Below, one piece after another: positions 7,547 through 14,285 of a stretch of 35,352 nt of DNA. Source of the DNA: a virus. A program made the translations under genes and the position numbers. The stretch is taken from the IMG/VR virus record IMGVR_UViG_3300017593_000537, positions 1 through 35,352 of that record; one strand, written 5' to 3'. Below the pieces are notes generated by a model, which searched no databases, had not been told where the DNA came from, and saw only the letters and a list, made by a program, of their open reading frames with translations. Every line of letters starts with the position of its first letter. The stretch's first letter is position 1.

Positions 7547-7723
7547 TTATTTGGTTTCCTTATGCGTAAAGTGGCCAACTGGAGCAGGGCACTCTTCATT
7601 GATAATTTCTAGTTCATAACAGTGACCGCATAAATCCGCATGAGGTGCTTCGCTTTGACCAAGCCAAAGCTCGCAGCCACATTCGTTGCAATCACCGTCA
7701 CTACCTTTAAAATCGTATGTCAT
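7547..7723 (-). CDS. small zinc-finger-like protein (58 aa)
   Basis: A 58-residue frame. It has two cysteine pairs, CNECGC and CGHC (about residues 12-17 and 32-35), spaced as in a small zinc ribbon, and an acidic first part. ATG 7723 overlaps the upstream gene's stop (ATGA), and its TAA is joined to the ATG of the next gene. Such tight packing on both sides is the best evidence that it is real. Possible role in nucleic-acid or protein binding; no family assigned. Confidence 0.65.
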   Translation of the reverse strand: MTYDFKGSDGDCNECGCELWLGQSEAPHADLCGHCYELEIINEECPAPVGHFTHKETK

Positions 7724-7935
7724 GTTCTTAATCCTTTTCTCATGTAATAGTGACGCCCGTCTTCTCTTAGAGTTGCTATTTCAATCAGACCTTCTTCGTA
7801 AAGCCGTTTCGCATAAAGTCTTACGGCTGTTAGGTTTAGCCAAGTCTTAGCAACGATTTGTTCAGGGCATAAAGGTTCGTTACTAGCATTGACGACACGC
7901 ATGACACAAAAAAGCTCGTTGATGGCGTTGCTCAT
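7720..7935 (-). CDS. winged-helix-like DNA-binding protein
   Basis: 71 residues from ATG 7935, chosen because AGGAAGTGAT precedes it; the open frame extends back to 8019 but that part overlaps the upstream gene. The order INELFCVMRVV..., EQIVAKTWLNLTAVRLYAKRLYEEGLIEI and ...GRHYYMRKG looks like a MarR/ArsR-like winged helix: helix, recognition-type helix, then a beta-hairpin wing. It is probably a small regulator or a Cox-like early protein. The fold call is by eye only. Confidence 0.6.
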   Translation of the reverse strand: MSNAINELFCVMRVVNASNEPLCPEQIVAKTWLNLTAVRLYAKRLYEEGLIEIATLREDGRHYYMRKGLRT

Positions 7936-7958
7936 ATCACTTCCTTTTTGGTCTGATA

Positions 7959-8234
7959 TTAAAGACTGGCTTTCTCTTGGGATAAGGGGATTAGGTCCAC
8001 AGGTACAGCAAACTCCCATTTATTGCCGTCTTTACAGACAAATATGCCGTTTTCATCTTCTTTAATAATGAGCGTCACTCCTGCAGGACTGTTTACATAG
8101 GTGCACCAGTTAAGAGCAGCTTCATCACTCTCATCTGATATGACACAATGCACTCCGCCACCTTCATATTTCTTAAGCATTGCTCTAGTCAGATCACTGC
8201 CTTTGATCTCGTTTTTTGAAGTTTGTAATGTCAT
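7959..8234 (-). CDS. early-operon protein, unknown function
   Basis: 91 residues. AAAAAGGAAT stands 9 bp before ATG 8234, a good ribosome binding site. The first part is charged and helical (KGSDLTRAMLKKYEGGGV), the second alternates hydrophobic strands (GVTLIIKEDENGIFVCKDGNKWEFAVP), suggesting a small beta fold. It lies 19 bp after the primase gene in the same operon. No family recognised. Confidence 0.65.
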   Translation of the reverse strand: MTLQTSKNEIKGSDLTRAMLKKYEGGGVHCVISDESDEAALNWCTYVNSPAGVTLIIKEDENGIFVCKDGNKWEFAVPVDLIPLSQEKASL

Positions 8235-8253
8235 GATGTTTATTCCTTTTTGA

Positions 8254-11007
8254 TTAAGTGAGACTTAGGTTTTTAGGCATTTCAAACACCCAGCAACGAA
8301 TGCTACGGCCTGTTATTTGAGACGCTACCGTCTTATTTGCTGCCACAAACTTGAACTGTCTAGACTGGCGTAGCGCGTGGTGCATGTCGGATTGTGGCGG
8401 TAGGTCATAGCGGTACTCATTCGCAAGCTGATAAATCTCTGGCATGCTGATTGCCAATAGCTCTGGGTTTTTGCTGTGGTTGATATGCAAGCGGCGGATG
8501 TGATGACCAGCACCTTCGATTGCGTTGGGCGCTGCATTCAATCGTTCGAGTACATCAAAGAATTGGATATTGAGCGGATGCTCGGTATCAAGCGTCTGAT
8601 CGCGTTCGGTTGCCATGTTAAATACTTCCTGCTTAACGGCTCCGTCCAAGCGTTGCAAGTCTGGCAATACCAGTTTCATCGCATCAAACATGGCGAGTAT
8701 CTGCGCGTGGCAATGCGCGACACGGAAAGCTTTGACACCGCTGTCTTTTAACCAGTTTTCGTGCGCTATTTTGGTATCAAAAAATACCTGCAGTATCTTG
8801 TCTTCCATCTTAAGTATATCTACTAAGAAATGACTGACATCTTCGGTCTGTAGCGCCTCGATGCGTCTAGCTGCTGCTTCAGAATCTCGGGTCTGGTTGT
8901 CCAATGCAAAGAATAGGTGGCAGATACGGCTTAGTACTGCTTTGGACGCCACCACGGGCAAATTCTGACTGATGACGATAGTGCCGCGAAACGGTGGCTC
9001 GTAGACTTCGTTGCCGGCTGACTTGACACCGCGTGTACCAATGGTGCCGCCATCATATAGGTTTTTTAGTTCATCCCAATTGAACTGACTATTGCGACCA
9101 GTGCCGGCGCCGTCACGATCAGACTCAATAAAAACGCTAGGCATGTTTGAGGTTTGTGATAGTGAGCGTAGACGACCGGCCTTGGTGGTTTTGTTGGGAT
9201 CAATACCCTCGTAGCCATCACGACCTATCAAGCGCCAAAAAAAGCTAAGTAGGGTTGATTTACCCGTGCCAGGCTCACCAACGATTTCTAGAAAAGGAAA
9301 GGACTTTTGACGGTCGCGTACTTGCTGGGCAAACAAGCTTCCCATGAAGCCGACCAGACTAATAACGCCTTGCACACCCCAGCCAGATATGATGTCTGCT
9401 AACCAGTTGGCTGGATCTTTGGGACGGTCACCGATTCTGATATTTGGACTGGCCGCGAGTGTCTTTAGGCTTTTATTATTTGGCAGGTCAAAATAATCAT
9501 CAGCATTGAGCGGGTAGCTCTGACCGTGACGAATCGCGATATCGTTAAAAATGTAGGTCTGATGGTCTTTGCTATAACCAATAAAGTCGATGGTTTCTAC
9601 CGTCTTGATGCCGTTAATCATGCGTCCTAGCATAATGTCGAGCTGCTTTGAATTGCCTTGATAGATGACGCCAGGTGCGACTGATAATAGGCGCTTTTTG
9701 AATTCACCCGCTGCAGAGAGTTGGCTACCGGTAAAGGTATTTTTGGTGTCCGCTTGTGGTGTGCGAATACGAAAAAAGTACCATGACTCATCGGTGACAA
9801 GGTTTTGCTGATAGTAGAGCGCTTGCGGTTGGCAGTTCATAATCTGAGTGACGGTCATGCAGGACTGCATCAAGTCGTCATGCCATAGCTGTAGCGCTTC
9901 TTTGAGCTCTTCTTCAGTATTGAATAGATCTTCTGTCGGTTCGCTTTCTGCGTCCATTTGCTTGGCTTTATCAAAACTCTCGCTGTCTACTTTTACCCAG
10001 TAGGTGCAACTGTTGAAAAACATGTAAAAGCTAGTGGTGCCATACTGGTTGTACGTCAGTAGCGCCTTGTCCTTTGCTGTCTCAGCAATAAGCAGCTCAC
10101 CATAAAAGCGGTAGCGTTCAAGGTCTGACTTGGTAAGTTTTCCCGCTTTGTGTAGGTCGTTCCAGTCATCACCGTTACTGTATTCGCTCGACTGAGCGGC
10201 GGTGACATCCCAACCGTTTTGACGTGCGGTAGCTACCAACTTGTCAGTGGCTTTGCGTCCGGCATTATCAGGATCTAATGCGATTACTAGCTTGGGTAGG
10301 GGCTTGCCAAGCTCAATCATTCGCGCTTTGATTTGCGCCAATGTATGCGCTGGGAAGTTACCAGCAGTAATATTGCTAACAGCATGTAGACCGTTCTCAG
10401 TCAGTGCCATGGCGTCAAAGATGCCTTCAGTAATCCACAGCTCTTTCACATATGACCAGATGCCATGCTGTAGGTGCAGCTTTGGTGGTAACCAAGCATG
10501 ACCTTTAAATTTAAAGCCTGTTTGCACGCGTGCTTTTTTTATATTCGCGGCGGGTTCTATCAGGCGTTCCCAATACCCTAGAGTTTGCCCTTCGCTTGTG
10601 ATGTTGAAACGGACACTAGGACAAGTAAAATCAGAATAGAAGTCTTTGAATACTTCTTGGGTATAGCTGCCTTGCCATTTGACAATATCAAAGCCACGTC
10701 CAGACTGAAGGTATGCATCAGCCGTGGCATTTGGATTGCTGGGTGTTGGTGGATTTTTCTTCGTCCAATTGGCGAATATATCAGGATAGATATCACGAGT
10801 AGATGCTTGATAATTGCACTTATTAGCGCGACCACACTGGATCGTCCACGGCGCATCTGCACCGGTGAATAACTCTTTTTTATTACATGATGGGCAGCGG
10901 CCATAACGCAAAAACTGACGGTCGCTGGAGAACTTTAGCGCGTAGTCTTGGATAAGACGCGGGATCAGCTCGTCACGCGTCTCGTTACTCATAGTTTGGG
11001 CTGTCAT
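8254..11007 (-). CDS. Toprim-domain primase/helicase (phage replication protein)
   Basis: A 917-residue replication protein. An N-terminal zinc ribbon (C38, C41, C58, C64) leads into a Toprim primase core, with the acidic motif LWITEGIFDAMAL near residue 190 and the metal-binding VIALDPDNAGRKA near 240. A linker follows, then an SF3/DUF927-like ATPase with Walker A GEPGTGKST at about 578-586 and a Walker B-like FIESDRDG. The layout resembles P4 alpha-type primase-helicases and differs from P2 gpA, a rolling-circle nickase; no gpA or gpB homologue is seen. It should prime and unwind phage DNA. It is the largest gene of the leftward early operon, and probably recognises an origin inside the prophage. 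Confidence 0.87.
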   Translation of the reverse strand: MTAQTMSNETRDELIPRLIQDYALKFSSDRQFLRYGRCPSCNKKELFTGADAPWTIQCGRANKCNYQASTRDIYPDIFANWTKKNPPTPSNPNATADAYLQSGRGFDIVKWQGSYTQEVFKDFYSDFTCPSVRFNITSEGQTLGYWERLIEPAANIKKARVQTGFKFKGHAWLPPKLHLQHGIWSYVKELWITEGIFDAMALTENGLHAVSNITAGNFPAHTLAQIKARMIELGKPLPKLVIALDPDNAGRKATDKLVATARQNGWDVTAAQSSEYSNGDDWNDLHKAGKLTKSDLERYRFYGELLIAETAKDKALLTYNQYGTTSFYMFFNSCTYWVKVDSESFDKAKQMDAESEPTEDLFNTEEELKEALQLWHDDLMQSCMTVTQIMNCQPQALYYQQNLVTDESWYFFRIRTPQADTKNTFTGSQLSAAGEFKKRLLSVAPGVIYQGNSKQLDIMLGRMINGIKTVETIDFIGYSKDHQTYIFNDIAIRHGQSYPLNADDYFDLPNNKSLKTLAASPNIRIGDRPKDPANWLADIISGWGVQGVISLVGFMGSLFAQQVRDRQKSFPFLEIVGEPGTGKSTLLSFFWRLIGRDGYEGIDPNKTTKAGRLRSLSQTSNMPSVFIESDRDGAGTGRNSQFNWDELKNLYDGGTIGTRGVKSAGNEVYEPPFRGTIVISQNLPVVASKAVLSRICHLFFALDNQTRDSEAAARRIEALQTEDVSHFLVDILKMEDKILQVFFDTKIAHENWLKDSGVKAFRVAHCHAQILAMFDAMKLVLPDLQRLDGAVKQEVFNMATERDQTLDTEHPLNIQFFDVLERLNAAPNAIEGAGHHIRRLHINHSKNPELLAISMPEIYQLANEYRYDLPPQSDMHHALRQSRQFKFVAANKTVASQITGRSIRCWVFEMPKNLSLT

Positions 11008-11049
11008 AATTGGCTCGTAATCTGGTTTGGTGGTTTGGTTTAAGGGTGG

Positions 11050-11319
11050 TTATTTGTACTTGATACCGCAAAATGGGCAGAAATTAAAAAATATCGGTAA
11101 TTTTTTGGGTGTTTTTCTAGTCGTCATGTCTAATTCCAAAGTTGTACTAAGTCTCATGACTATCTGCCAATCTATCGTTGTCCAACCTAAGTCTTTAAAA
11201 CTAATTTTGGTGATACTATTCTTGTACTCATCACGCTTATTAAGGTTCCTGGTTAAGTCTTTTGGTATATCGACCAAACAGCTGCAGGAATCTCGGGTTT
11301 GTTCGCTTTCTTGACTCAT
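11050..11319 (-). CDS. small protein with C-terminal zinc-knuckle-like motif
   Basis: 89 residues starting MSQESEQTRDSCSCLVDIPKDL and ending FCPFCGIKYK, a CxxC half-site typical of small zinc-binding proteins; a second pair (CSC) lies near the N-terminus. AAGGAAATAAACC precedes ATG 11319. It lies 22 bp after the ogr-like gene and 42 bp before the primase gene in the same operon. No family recognised, but the spacing, ribosome binding site and Cys pairs argue for a real gene. Confidence 0.6.
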   Translation of the reverse strand: MSQESEQTRDSCSCLVDIPKDLTRNLNKRDEYKNSITKISFKDLGWTTIDWQIVMRLSTTLELDMTTRKTPKKLPIFFNFCPFCGIKYK

Positions 11320-11341
11320 GGTTTATTTCCTTATGGTTTGG

Positions 11342-11533
11342 TTAGGCATTAGCGCTGATTGGTTTGTCTTGCTGCTTGTCTGGCTTGACTATCGAGCGGA
11401 TATACTCTTGCTGAGAAACAAAGATATGTCCGCATTCATCGTTTTTGCAGCGGTGTTCTATATCGCGTAAGTAGTCAGTAATGACGCGGGTACGCAGGAT
11501 TAAACAGTTGGAATGACAAGCTGGACAGCGCAT
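11342..11533 (-). CDS. ogr: Ogr/Delta-type late-gene transcription activator
   Basis: 63 residues with the exact zinc signature of the Ogr/Delta family, C-x2-C-x22-C-x4-C (Cys 3, 6, 29, 34). Ogr-type proteins bind upstream of late promoters and contact the RNA polymerase alpha subunit to turn on the capsid, tail and lysis operons. ATG 11533 follows AGAGGTCATAT, a good ribosome binding site. In P2 the gene lies after D near the att site; here it is inside the early operon ahead of the primase gene. Its targets may include the 40-bp elements at 25895 and 31855. Confidence 0.9.
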   Translation of the reverse strand: MRCPACHSNCLILRTRVITDYLRDIEHRCKNDECGHIFVSQQEYIRSIVKPDKQQDKPISANA

Positions 11534-11545
11534 ATATGACCTCTT

Positions 11546-11707
11546 TTAGTGTTTGACGATGAGTTGTAACTCTTTATCTGTTTCAGCGAGTGCTTGTCTC
11601 AGTGCCCAAGCGACAAACTCATCGACGCTTACTCCATGCTCGGCAGCCTTACGCTCAAGTAAGCGCTGCTCTGCAGGGGTTGGGTGGATATAGACATCGT
11701 TAGGCAT
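11546..11707 (-). CDS. ribbon-helix-helix-like small protein (53 aa)
   Basis: A short frame. It reads MPNDVYIHPTPAEQRLLERK, then a helix ending in DEFVAWALRQALAE: a beta strand followed by two helices as in RHH (Arc/CopG) domains. ATG 11707 overlaps the stop of the upstream RHH-like gene by 8 bp, so translation is probably coupled. It is likely a DNA-binding early regulator; target unknown. Confidence 0.6.
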   Translation of the reverse strand: MPNDVYIHPTPAEQRLLERKAAEHGVSVDEFVAWALRQALAETDKELQLIVKH

Positions 11708-11978
11708 GGCTGGTGACTCCTGAGGTACTGACCGGTGCTTGTGTCATCGCCCAAAAGTGACCTAATGGCATCTCGACTGTGTTTTGTGATGGCAGTATCA
11801 TAGCGATAGGTTGTTCATGAAATACCAGGTCATGGATCTTGCTCATGGCAAGCTGTCTGACCAGTGTGGCCATCTCGATACCTGACCGCTCGGAGTGGGC
11901 CAGTAATATCTGATAGTCGTAGTGATCGACACTGATTTTGATCGGGTTATCGCGTAGTTTTTTGGTGTTTGGGTTCAT
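11700..11978 (-). CDS. ribbon-helix-helix-like DNA-binding protein
   Basis: 92 residues. The N-terminal half (NPIKISVDHYDYQILLAH, then RSGIEMATLVRQLAMSKI) fits strand-helix-helix of RHH regulators; the C-terminal half is hydrophobic and Pro-rich with no known motif. AGAAGGAAACC precedes ATG 11978. It is the second gene of the early operon and overlaps the next one by 8 bp. Possibly a Cox/Apl-type regulator or partner of its RHH neighbours. Confidence 0.6.
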   Translation of the reverse strand: MNPNTKKLRDNPIKISVDHYDYQILLAHSERSGIEMATLVRQLAMSKIHDLVFHEQPIAMILPSQNTVEMPLGHFWAMTQAPVSTSGVTSHA

Positions 11979-12004
11979 GGTTTGGTTTCCTTCTGGTTTT
12001 GGTT

Positions 12005-12211
12005 TTAGTGTTGCTTGGACTGCTCTAGCTCTAGACCAGCCTGATAGCGACGGTATGCAACATAGCTCATGGATCGAACTTCATTACCAGCTGTGCTTAC
12101 CAACTCTTCATGTTCATTTGGCGTTAGCCGTAGCTGTATGGGTTTGCGTTTACCATCTTTTAGATGTGGCAGCTCTCCCTTGGGCGTTGCCTGTAATGTT
12201 GTTTCAGTCAT
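12005..12211 (-). CDS. first early gene: ribbon-helix-helix regulator (Cro/Cox position)
   Basis: 68 residues from ATG 12211. The frame reaches back to 12274 but that would run over the promoter; AGGAT precedes the chosen ATG. After a polar leader, KRKPIQLRLTPNEHEELV and a second helix (SMSYVAYRRYQAGLE) make an RHH domain. It is the first gene of the leftward early operon and is divergent from the CI-like repressor, exactly where P2 has cox and lambda has cro. It is therefore a good candidate for the lytic-switch regulator and excisionase control. Confidence 0.7.
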   Translation of the reverse strand: MTETTLQATPKGELPHLKDGKRKPIQLRLTPNEHEELVSTAGNEVRSMSYVAYRRYQAGLELEQSKQH

Positions 12212-12261
12212 TTGGTGGTATCCTATAGCTAATTGAAAGCGTGTTAACGTGGTACGGTTTA

Positions 12262-12317
12262 ATAATACAGTCAAATGAAAGTATTTGCAATCATATTATA
12301 CATTCAAACGAAAATAT
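12262..12317. promoter_or_regulatory. lysogeny switch: early promoter with CI direct-repeat operators
   Basis: On the minus strand TTGCAA (12290-12285), 17 bp, and TATTAT (12267-12262) form a strong early promoter. Two 18-bp direct repeats match at 15 of 18 positions: 12267-12284 lies between the -35 and -10, and 12300-12317 lies just upstream, 33 bp (about three helix turns) away. P2-type C repressors bind direct repeats. A 14-bp copy of the first repeat recurs at 12757-12770. Confidence 0.7.
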
Positions 12318-12329
12318 AAGGGGTGTGCT

Positions 12330-12770
12330 GTGGAGTCAATTGAAGTGGGGAAGCGCTTAGAAGCAGAGCGTCAGCGTTTGGGCCTTATGGCAGTTGAGGT
12401 TTATGAAGAGCCAACTATCAGAATTGCTCAAACAACATATAAAAACTATGAGACAGGCAAGCGTGATATGCCTTCATCATTGCTAATTAAGCTATGGAAT
12501 ATTGGGTTTGATGTGATGTATGTCTTGACTGGTCAGCGTTTAGAGGATATTGCGCTTGATGTAAGATCTCATAAGGATCTGCCGTCATATCATCAGAGAT
12601 TGATTAATCTACCCGATATACTGGATCTAGAAAGCCCTTCAGATAGGCTGTTGGGTGCGATGTATCACGCAGAGGAAGCGTTGGTACAAGCCGGGGCAAA
12701 TGCCAATGAAGACTATGACTATAAGATACTGGCAACATTAGGACTGGGTTTGATCGATACAGTCAAATGA
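12330..12770 (+). CDS. CI-like immunity repressor, XRE-type HTH
   Basis: 146 residues from GTG 12330, preceded by AAGGGG at 6 nt; an upstream TTG at 12285 would place coding over the operator and is less likely. The first ~65 residues are a Cro/CI-type HTH (IEVGKRLEAERQRLGLMAVEVY...IAQTTYKNYETGKRDMP...LLIKLWNIGFDVMYVLTG). The rest is a helical tail without a LexA-type peptidase, as in non-inducible P2-type repressors. It diverges from the early operon and is the only such gene here, so it most likely maintains lysogeny. A 14-bp operator copy overlaps its stop codon. Confidence 0.82.
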   Translation: MESIEVGKRLEAERQRLGLMAVEVYEEPTIRIAQTTYKNYETGKRDMPSSLLIKLWNIGFDVMYVLTGQRLEDIALDVRSHKDLPSYHQRLINLPDILDLESPSDRLLGAMYHAEEALVQAGANANEDYDYKILATLGLGLIDTVK

Positions 12771-12794
12771 GGCAATTGAGTAAATGGTAGGCAC

Positions 12795-12821
12795 AAAAAA
12801 AACCAGTCACTCGGACTGGTT
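12795..12821 (-). terminator. rho-independent terminator of the leftward arc-like operon
   Basis: AACCAGTC-ACTCG-GACTGGTT (12801-12821) is an 8-bp stem followed on the minus strand by eight T. It stands 19 bp beyond the stop of the 234-aa orphan gene and ends the operon before the convergent CI gene. Confidence 0.85.
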
Positions 12822-12839
12822 CCTTATACTATTGAGCTG

Positions 12840-13544
12840 TTAAAACGCATTGTCTGACATATCTTTTTGACTGTGTACCAAGTCCAGTAGGTCGCTGCTG
12901 GTCATGCTGATACGGGCATTCGGGTCTGCTACGTGCAGTGTCTCTGCCATGTCAATGATGATGCCACGCAGTGATTGAATGGTGTCTCTATCAATGGTCT
13001 GCTGTTCATGTAGCTTTAATGCTTTGGTTTTCCAAGCTTTGGCATCTGTCTCCCACTTGCCATGCTTGACTGGTATCTCTGCAAAGGTTACTTGGGATAG
13101 TTCGAGCGCAATCTCGTCTGTCTTAGATTTTTCTAGTGGAATGGTCTTGTTAGTATGACCATACTCTAAACGTATTGCATTAATTCTTTTACCATCTAAC
13201 TCGGAATTAAAAGCAATGGTCGAAGGTTGTAATAGCTTGGGTTCTTCTAAATCGTAGAGAGCGTCAACTATCTCCATATGCGTAATAAGTTTGCCACAGT
13301 GTGACTGTATGAGCTGCTGTACCTGATAGATATCCAGTGTCATCATTGTTGGATGAGTAGGCGTATGGTCGGTTTTGATACTATGCTGACGTTCGCTGAC
13401 AAATAGAGCATTAAAGAAATTGCGTATGATGCTTTCATGGTTTGCGCTAGTATCGCCTTTCATTATGTAGTCACCGCGATTGTCAGCTTTGGTGAGTGTT
13501 TTAGGTTTAGCGGTAGTTTCTTGTGCTGTGTTATACTTTGACAT
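12840..13544 (-). CDS. orphan protein in ant-like position of an immI-like locus
   Basis: 234 residues from ATG 13544, chosen for GGAG 9 nt upstream; ATG 13559 is in frame without a site. The N-terminus is Lys/Thr-rich and disordered (1-45), followed by a mixed alpha/beta part (MMTLDIYQVQQLIQSHCGKLITHMEIVDAL) and a helical C-terminus that looks coiled-coil prone (AWKTKALKLHEQQTIDRD). I do not recognise a family. It is the last gene behind an Arc-like repressor and is closed by a terminator, which matches the place of the antirepressor gene ant in P22 immI. That parallel is positional only. Confidence 0.65.
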   Translation of the reverse strand: MSKYNTAQETTAKPKTLTKADNRGDYIMKGDTSANHESIIRNFFNALFVSERQHSIKTDHTPTHPTMMTLDIYQVQQLIQSHCGKLITHMEIVDALYDLEEPKLLQPSTIAFNSELDGKRINAIRLEYGHTNKTIPLEKSKTDEIALELSQVTFAEIPVKHGKWETDAKAWKTKALKLHEQQTIDRDTIQSLRGIIIDMAETLHVADPNARISMTSSDLLDLVHSQKDMSDNAF

Positions 13545-13752
13545 ACTGATTAACTCCATGAGTTATTTGGTTAAAGGAATTAACTTTAGTTAGGTTGATT
13601 TCTTTGGTGTTAAAGGCAGACCGAGTACTTTGGCGAGTGCGGTCTGCCTTTTTTATGCGCTGACATAATTGCAGGTGACGATATAGCAACTGCTGACTGC
13701 GTAGGTAAGTATTGATCTGCTGGGTGGTGTTAGGTCTATTTAGCTGTGACAC
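13531..13752 (-). CDS. basic small protein coupled to the Arc-like gene
   Basis: 73 residues with a strongly basic centre (RIKKADRTRQSTRSAFN). Start is GTG 13752, which overlaps the end of the Arc-like gene by 17 bp and has GAGGAG 7-8 nt upstream, a strong ribosome binding site. The stop overlaps the next gene by 14 bp. The frame carries a 12-bp perfect inverted repeat, so part of the mRNA would be a hairpin. No family recognised; expression is plausible because of the ribosome binding site and coupling. Confidence 0.5.
   Translation of the reverse strand: MSQLNRPNTTQQINTYLRSQQLLYRHLQLCQRIKKADRTRQSTRSAFNTKEINLTKVNSFNQITHGVNQYVKV
13612..13654 (+). terminator. terminator-like hairpin, rightward, inside a leftward gene
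   Basis: AAAGGCAGACCG (13612-13623) and CGGTCTGCCTTT (13640-13651) form a 12-bp perfect stem with a 16-nt loop, followed on the plus strand by T up to 13654. No rightward gene ends here, so it may stop antisense transcripts or, on the minus strand, act as a structure within the mRNA. Confidence 0.6.
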
Positions 13753-13891
13753 GGGCTTGCTCCTCTTTTATCATTACAATTAATTGTGATGTGACTGAAC
13801 GGCAATTGTCTTTTGCGTGTTGTTTGAGCCAATCCGCTAAATCATCTGGTATACGAACGTTTACTTGCTTATCTTGTCTTGCCATTTTCAT
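13736..13891 (-). CDS. Arc-like ribbon-helix-helix repressor (51 aa)
   Basis: 51 residues. KQVNVRIPDDLADWLKQHAK, then NCRSVTSQLIVMIKEEQ is the classic RHH order: a DNA-contacting beta strand, helix A, the turn with RSV-T/N-S, and helix B. Length and layout match P22 Arc (53 aa). ATG 13891 has CAGGA 5 nt upstream. It is divergent from the Mnt-like gene across four operators and heads a leftward operon with two orphan genes. It likely represses its own promoter and perhaps the divergent one. Confidence 0.8.
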   Translation of the reverse strand: MKMARQDKQVNVRIPDDLADWLKQHAKDNCRSVTSQLIVMIKEEQARVTAK

Positions 13892-13903
13892 GTATTCCTG
13901 TGT

Positions 13904-13990
13904 ATGTTAGCAAAACGCTATGTTAGCGTATTGCTATGTTAGTATAATGCTAGTATTGAAGTCAATAGTTTTTACTAGCATAATGCTAGT
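13904..13990. promoter_or_regulatory. four-operator divergent control region between two RHH genes
   Basis: Three head-to-tail 16-bp repeats, each starting ATGTTAG and ending GCT (13904-13919, 13920-13935, 13936-13951), have the inverted core TTAGC-N4-GCTA or close to it. A fourth, near-perfect palindrome, ACTAGCATAATGCTAGT, lies at 13974-13990. The rightward promoter TTGAAG (13956-13961), 17 bp, CATAAT (13979-13984) has its -10 inside operator four; TATAAT at 13943-13948 is inside operator three. On the minus strand TTGACT is read at 13964-13959. RHH dimers bind such palindromes in tandem. Confidence 0.75.
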
Positions 13991-14012
13991 AATGTTTAGT
14001 TGGGTTATTTCT

Positions 14013-14285
14013 ATGAGTACAATTCAGTTTAATTTGCGAGTTCCTAAAGAGCTAAAAGACAAGATAGATAAGGCTTCAGCAGAAAGCGGACGATCTATTA
14101 ACGCTGAGGCTGTCTATCGTATGGAGCGAAGTTTTATTCAAGAAGAGCTGTCCGTTCCTATGAATGTAATGTTCGATGATGATTGGTTTGATGCTACTGG
14201 ATTAACCAAAGAGGAGTTTGGCAGCTTTGTTAAAATGGCTGTGCATAGTGGTGTTTCTAAATATAAGGTAGATAAGGATGGCTGA
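14013..14285 (+). CDS. Mnt-like ribbon-helix-helix repressor
   Basis: 90 residues from ATG 14013; the open frame starts at 13920 but that part is the operator region. The N-terminal ~45 residues (TIQFNLRVPKELKDKIDKAS, then GRSINAEAVYRMERSF) are an Arc/Mnt-type RHH domain. A C-terminal extension (about 50-90) could serve tetramerisation as in P22 Mnt (83 aa). No strong ribosome binding site is visible. Its stop overlaps the start of the lipoprotein gene by 8 bp, so it probably autoregulates the whole rightward accessory operon and may control the divergent operon. Confidence 0.82.
   Translation: MSTIQFNLRVPKELKDKIDKASAESGRSINAEAVYRMERSFIQEELSVPMNVMFDDDWFDATGLTKEEFGSFVKMAVHSGVSKYKVDKDG

Noticed and set aside
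10578-10904. 108-codon frame within the primase gene, same strand, other frame
   Set aside because: Fully inside the zinc-ribbon/Toprim coding region, which has strong motifs; no independent signals.
11938-12228. Rightward 96-codon frame across the early RHH genes
   Set aside because: Antisense to two leftward RHH genes with ribosome binding sites; hydrophobic composition is a by-product of the opposite strand.
13904-13951. CRISPR array from the tandem repeats
   Set aside because: The repeats are 16 bp and directly contiguous with no spacers; they are operators beside two RHH genes.
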